NCBI GenBank assembly: GCA_900466005.1
Contig: UEGQ01000004.1
Span: forward strand, 248,001 to 312,000
Reading direction: 5' to 3'
From: Hyphomicrobiales bacterium
GTDB lineage: Bacteria > Pseudomonadota > Alphaproteobacteria > Rhizobiales > Rhizobiaceae
Length of the DNA: 64,000 nucleotides
Below the pieces are notes generated by a model. That model had not been told where the DNA came from, ran no database searches, and saw nothing but the letters and a program-made list of their open reading frames with translations. Position 1 is the stretch's first letter, and each line of letters begins with the position of its first letter. Both the position numbers and the translations under genes were made by a program. Positions 61,806 through 64,000 of this stretch are shown in pieces.

Positions 61806-62894
61806 ATGCGCGGTCCTGCCGACGGGCAGATTGCCAGCATCCCGATTGCGGCTTCCAGCAGACACACGAAGAGTAAGAATTTGACGGCAAGTCTCTCGCG
61901 TTTCAGCGCCACAAATGCCGATATCAACGAGGTCAGCGTGTTCTACAGGCGGACGATCGCGCCCGTGACCGTTCAATCGACCCAAGTTGGCGCTCCCGTT
62001 TCCGTCGATCGCCTGCACGTCAAGGCCGGCCCTTACGATCTCTGGAGCGACGTCAACCGTCACGATCTCGAGGTTTCGTTTGTCGCGCCGACGGAGTCGC
62101 TGTGCATCCTCACGCCTCTCACGGGCGCGCTCGCGGTGACCGCCAGGCGCGTTCGACTGACAGCTGTGCCCGGCTCGCTCGTCGCCGTGGATTTCCAGCC
62201 GGCGGATTCGATCTTTCTCAAGGGCAACTGCGGGCACCTCGGCCTCGCGTTCGCCCGTTCCGTGGTGGTCCGTGAGTTGAGCGAGTTGCTGGATGCGCCC
62301 GTACTTCAGGATTTCGAAATCGTCGGAGAGATCGACGCCGGCAAGGCACGCGACGTCGTCAAGCTCGCCACCTTCATCTGGGCGAGACTGGCAGACCTCT
62401 CGACCGGCACCCCGCCCGATTCATTGATCAGGGGGCTTTTCCGCGCGGCGCTCGTCACACTCCTGGAGATATGCCCGCATCGATATTCCGACCAACTCGT
62501 GCGGCCAGTCTCGCCGGCGGCGCCAAGGCATGTGAAGAGAGCGATCGAATTCATGATGGCCAATATTTCGTCGCAGATGGGCATCGGCGAGATTGCCAGG
62601 AATGCCGGTACGAGCACCCGCTCGCTACAGGTCGCCTTCCAGAAGTTTAAGGGATGCTCCCCTCTTGAGTATTTGCGGAAGGCTCGCCTGGAGGAAGTCA
62701 GGCGGGAGATTTCGGAAGCCTCCGACGGCAACACCATCACCGCGATCGCCCGCAGATGGGGTTTCACCCACATGGGACGCTTCTCTTCCATCTATAAGGA
62801 AGCGTTCGGAGAGCTTCCTACTGAAACGTTGCAGGAGGCGAAGTCGGCGCGCGGACGCATCTCGTCTGTCCGCGACGATGGCCGTGGCGCGTAA
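61806..62894 (+). CDS. AraC-family regulator, candidate T3SS regulator
   Basis: A 362-residue protein with an N-terminal AraC-binding domain of the AraC_binding_2 kind (about 30-220) and a C-terminal double helix-turn-helix (about 245-345; IGEIARNAGTSTRSLQVAFQKFKGCSPLEYLRKARLEEVRREI, then ITAIARRWGFTHMGRFSSIYKEAFGELP). It lies divergent from the T3SS-linked unknown genes. AraC proteins often activate T3SS operons, so it is a good candidate; control of the neighbouring chemotaxis genes is less likely. Its N-terminal start is uncertain. Confidence 0.82.
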   Translation: MRGPADGQIASIPIAASSRHTKSKNLTASLSRFSATNADINEVSVFYRRTIAPVTVQSTQVGAPVSVDRLHVKAGPYDLWSDVNRHDLEVSFVAPTESLCILTPLTGALAVTARRVRLTAVPGSLVAVDFQPADSIFLKGNCGHLGLAFARSVVVRELSELLDAPVLQDFEIVGEIDAGKARDVVKLATFIWARLADLSTGTPPDSLIRGLFRAALVTLLEICPHRYSDQLVRPVSPAAPRHVKRAIEFMMANISSQMGIGEIARNAGTSTRSLQVAFQKFKGCSPLEYLRKARLEEVRREISEASDGNTITAIARRWGFTHMGRFSSIYKEAFGELPTETLQEAKSARGRISSVRDDGRGA

Positions 62895-63503
62895 CCGCTG
62901 AAGACCCCTTCCCTGTCCGGCTTCCCCGTTCCGCGCGTCGGCGCGTGGAACATGTGTCCGCATCAGGTTGATATCCGCGCCGGTGCACTGCTGCACTGAC
63001 CTTCGGAACGCGCGATCAATATCCACATAAGTAATTTCCTATCCATTCTGCGAAGCAGTTTTTCGCAAGTTCAATCCGATTAAGGTTTTCTTCAGGCTGG
63101 TAGCGGCAACTGGAAATCGCAAAGACACAGTAATAATTTTGCAAAACCTAATGTAAAAATTGCCAAACCAGGAATTATCGCTTCGACTTTCGTATAACCA
63201 GAGCATTTAATTCTTCTTCGTGGATCGGCCAGCCTTGCTGGTCGATCCACGGAGGAAGTATCTCCGCCGAGGTTGAGCGCGCGAGATCCATCGCGGGCGT
63301 GGCATGATGCCGCCGGAGCCAGTTGAGCTCGTCGTCAACACAGATCCCGCGGCCTTTTTTCCCTTTATCGCCGGTACTGCCGTCATTCAGACAGCATCGT
63401 TCGGCCGCAACTACAATCTATGCGCGTATCTTTCCGAAGATATCGCCCTTGGCCATTTGGATCGGTGACCTCATTCGCTGAACCACAAAGCATTGAAGAG
63501 AGC
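62895..63503. other. 609-base non-coding gap with a strong hairpin
   Basis: AT-rich stretches lie at about 63020-63215. A 14-bp stem hairpin with one G-T pair lies at 63219-63251. No gene is seen. It probably holds the chemotaxis operon promoter and a boundary between the accessory block and the chromosomal backbone. Confidence 0.4.
63219..63251. terminator. Strong hairpin before the STAS gene
   Basis: CGTGGATCGGCCAG pairs with CTGGTCGATCCACG around a 5-base loop, with one G-T wobble. There is no T-run on either side, so the role, whether terminator or leader structure, is open. Confidence 0.45.
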
Positions 63504-63878
63504 ATGGAAAGCAAAGCAGACCAGTCGACTATCCCATCGCAGGAAACGGGCGAAGTGATCCCCCTTTCTGGCCGGCTTACACTGCGCGATGCCCGCGCCA
63601 TCTGCGCGAGACTGCGCGAGGCCATGGCGGGCTCCAACCGCATAACGATCGATATCCAGGATTTGCAGAGCCTCGACGTCGCCGTTGTGCAGCTCCTGCT
63701 AGCGGCGCGCAAGAGCGCCGAACAGCAGCACAAGTCCCTGTCGATTTCCCCCCTCCCTTCCGAGGCGCTGCAGACGATCCTCATCGAGTCCGGGTTGGCC
63801 GGTCACGGAGGCGACGACGGTGACCGACGCGATGCGTTCGGATTGGCATCGAACTTCAAAGAAAGGCAGGACGCATGA
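63504..63878 (+). CDS. STAS-domain protein of the chemotaxis operon
   Basis: A 124-residue STAS protein (IPLSGRLTLRDARAICARLREAM, then TIDIQDLQSLDVAVVQLLLAARKSA, with the central loop DLQSLD). The usual phospho-Ser/Thr of SpoIIAA is present as Ser in SLD. Rhizobial che operons carry such a protein (orf2) directly before cheY1. ATG 63504 is chosen for the domain start and a GAAGAGAG upstream; the frame opens at 63420. The stop overlaps cheY by four bases. Confidence 0.8.
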   Translation: MESKADQSTIPSQETGEVIPLSGRLTLRDARAICARLREAMAGSNRITIDIQDLQSLDVAVVQLLLAARKSAEQQHKSLSISPLPSEALQTILIESGLAGHGGDDGDRRDAFGLASNFKERQDA

Positions 63879-64000
63879 GCAAGACCATCCTAACCATCGA
63901 CGACTCCGCCTCCGTGAGACAGCTGGTCGAAATGACTCTGACGGGTGCCGGCTACAAGGTGATCGAGGCGGCAGACGGCGCCGACGGCTACGCCAAGGCG
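63875..64000 (+). CDS. cheY: CheY-type response regulator (3' end outside window)
   Basis: The first 42 residues read MSKTILTIDDSASVRQLVEM, then TLTGAGYKVIEAADGADGYAKA, which is the start of a CheY receiver with the acidic pair Asp9-Asp10. The phosphorylated Asp lies beyond the window. ATG overlaps the STAS stop, so the two are coupled as in rhizobial che operons, where cheA should follow. Confidence 0.9.
   Translation, partial: MSKTILTIDDSASVRQLVEMTLTGAGYKVIEAADGADGYAKA

Noticed and set aside
1..64000. tRNA, rRNA or phage integrase at an island edge
   Set aside because: No cloverleaf, rRNA segment or integrase-like sequence was noticed in the window, so an att site for the T3SS block cannot be claimed.

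Overview
The window looks like a high-GC alphaproteobacterial chromosome, most likely Rhizobiales/Rhizobiaceae. The grounds are a Paracoccus/Brucella-style narR-narK-narGHJI cluster, a rhizobial (Rhc-type) type III secretion system (T3SS) gene order, periplasmic-binding-protein sugar ABC transporters with LacI regulators, and a STAS-cheY pair at the right edge that resembles the start of a rhizobial chemotaxis operon. No species can be named from sequence alone.

Layout. (1) 1-2.2 kb: the end of a sugar ABC system (solute-binding protein, minus strand) divergent from a LacI regulator, with two perfect palindromic operators between them. (2) 2.2-17.2 kb: respiratory nitrate reduction. An Fnr-family regulator lacking the Fe-S cysteines (NarR type) is divergent from a fused NarK1-NarK2 nitrate/nitrite transporter, then narGHJI, a parvulin-type isomerase, a beta-carbonic anhydrase, moeA, a DUF2478-type protein and moaA. 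Most junctions overlap or nearly touch, so this reads as one operon behind an FNR box. (3) 17.3-30.1 kb: four-carbon acid-sugar catabolism. ltnD-otnI and the divergent otnK-otnC make a complete L-threonate to DHAP route. Nearby are an extra hydroxyacid dehydrogenase, an aldo/keto reductase, an Asp/Glu-racemase-like protein, an RbsABC-type transporter, an SDR dehydrogenase and a LacI regulator. A shared operator-like motif occurs in both divergent control regions. (4) 30.2-36.6 kb: an accessory stretch with three toxin-antitoxin modules, an ECF sigma factor overlapping a VWA-domain membrane protein, and a decayed insertion sequence whose inverted ends now bracket a ParDE-like module.

(5) 36.7-61.3 kb: a T3SS in two divergent operons. 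The minus-strand operon holds a small needle candidate, sctD, sctX, sctY, sctV, a Tad/CpaC-type secretin with a CpaD-like lipoprotein and a TadD-like TPR lipoprotein, sctU and an L,D-transpeptidase. The plus-strand operon holds a stand-alone secretin N-domain protein (RhcC1 type), a second small helical protein, then sctI-J-K-L-N-O-Q-R-S-T. Downstream are a 1039-residue LysM protein (plus) and, convergent to it, a 236-residue and a 1195-residue protein of unknown function. These three are the best candidates for dedicated substrates or translocators. SctU has lost the NPTH self-cleavage motif although the flanking sequence is conserved, and no ruler (SctP) or gatekeeper (SctW) gene was recognised.

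(6) 61.8-64 kb: an AraC-family regulator, a long non-coding stretch with a strong hairpin, and the STAS-cheY start of a chemotaxis operon.

All assignments come from reading translated sequence and motifs by eye; no database search was run.
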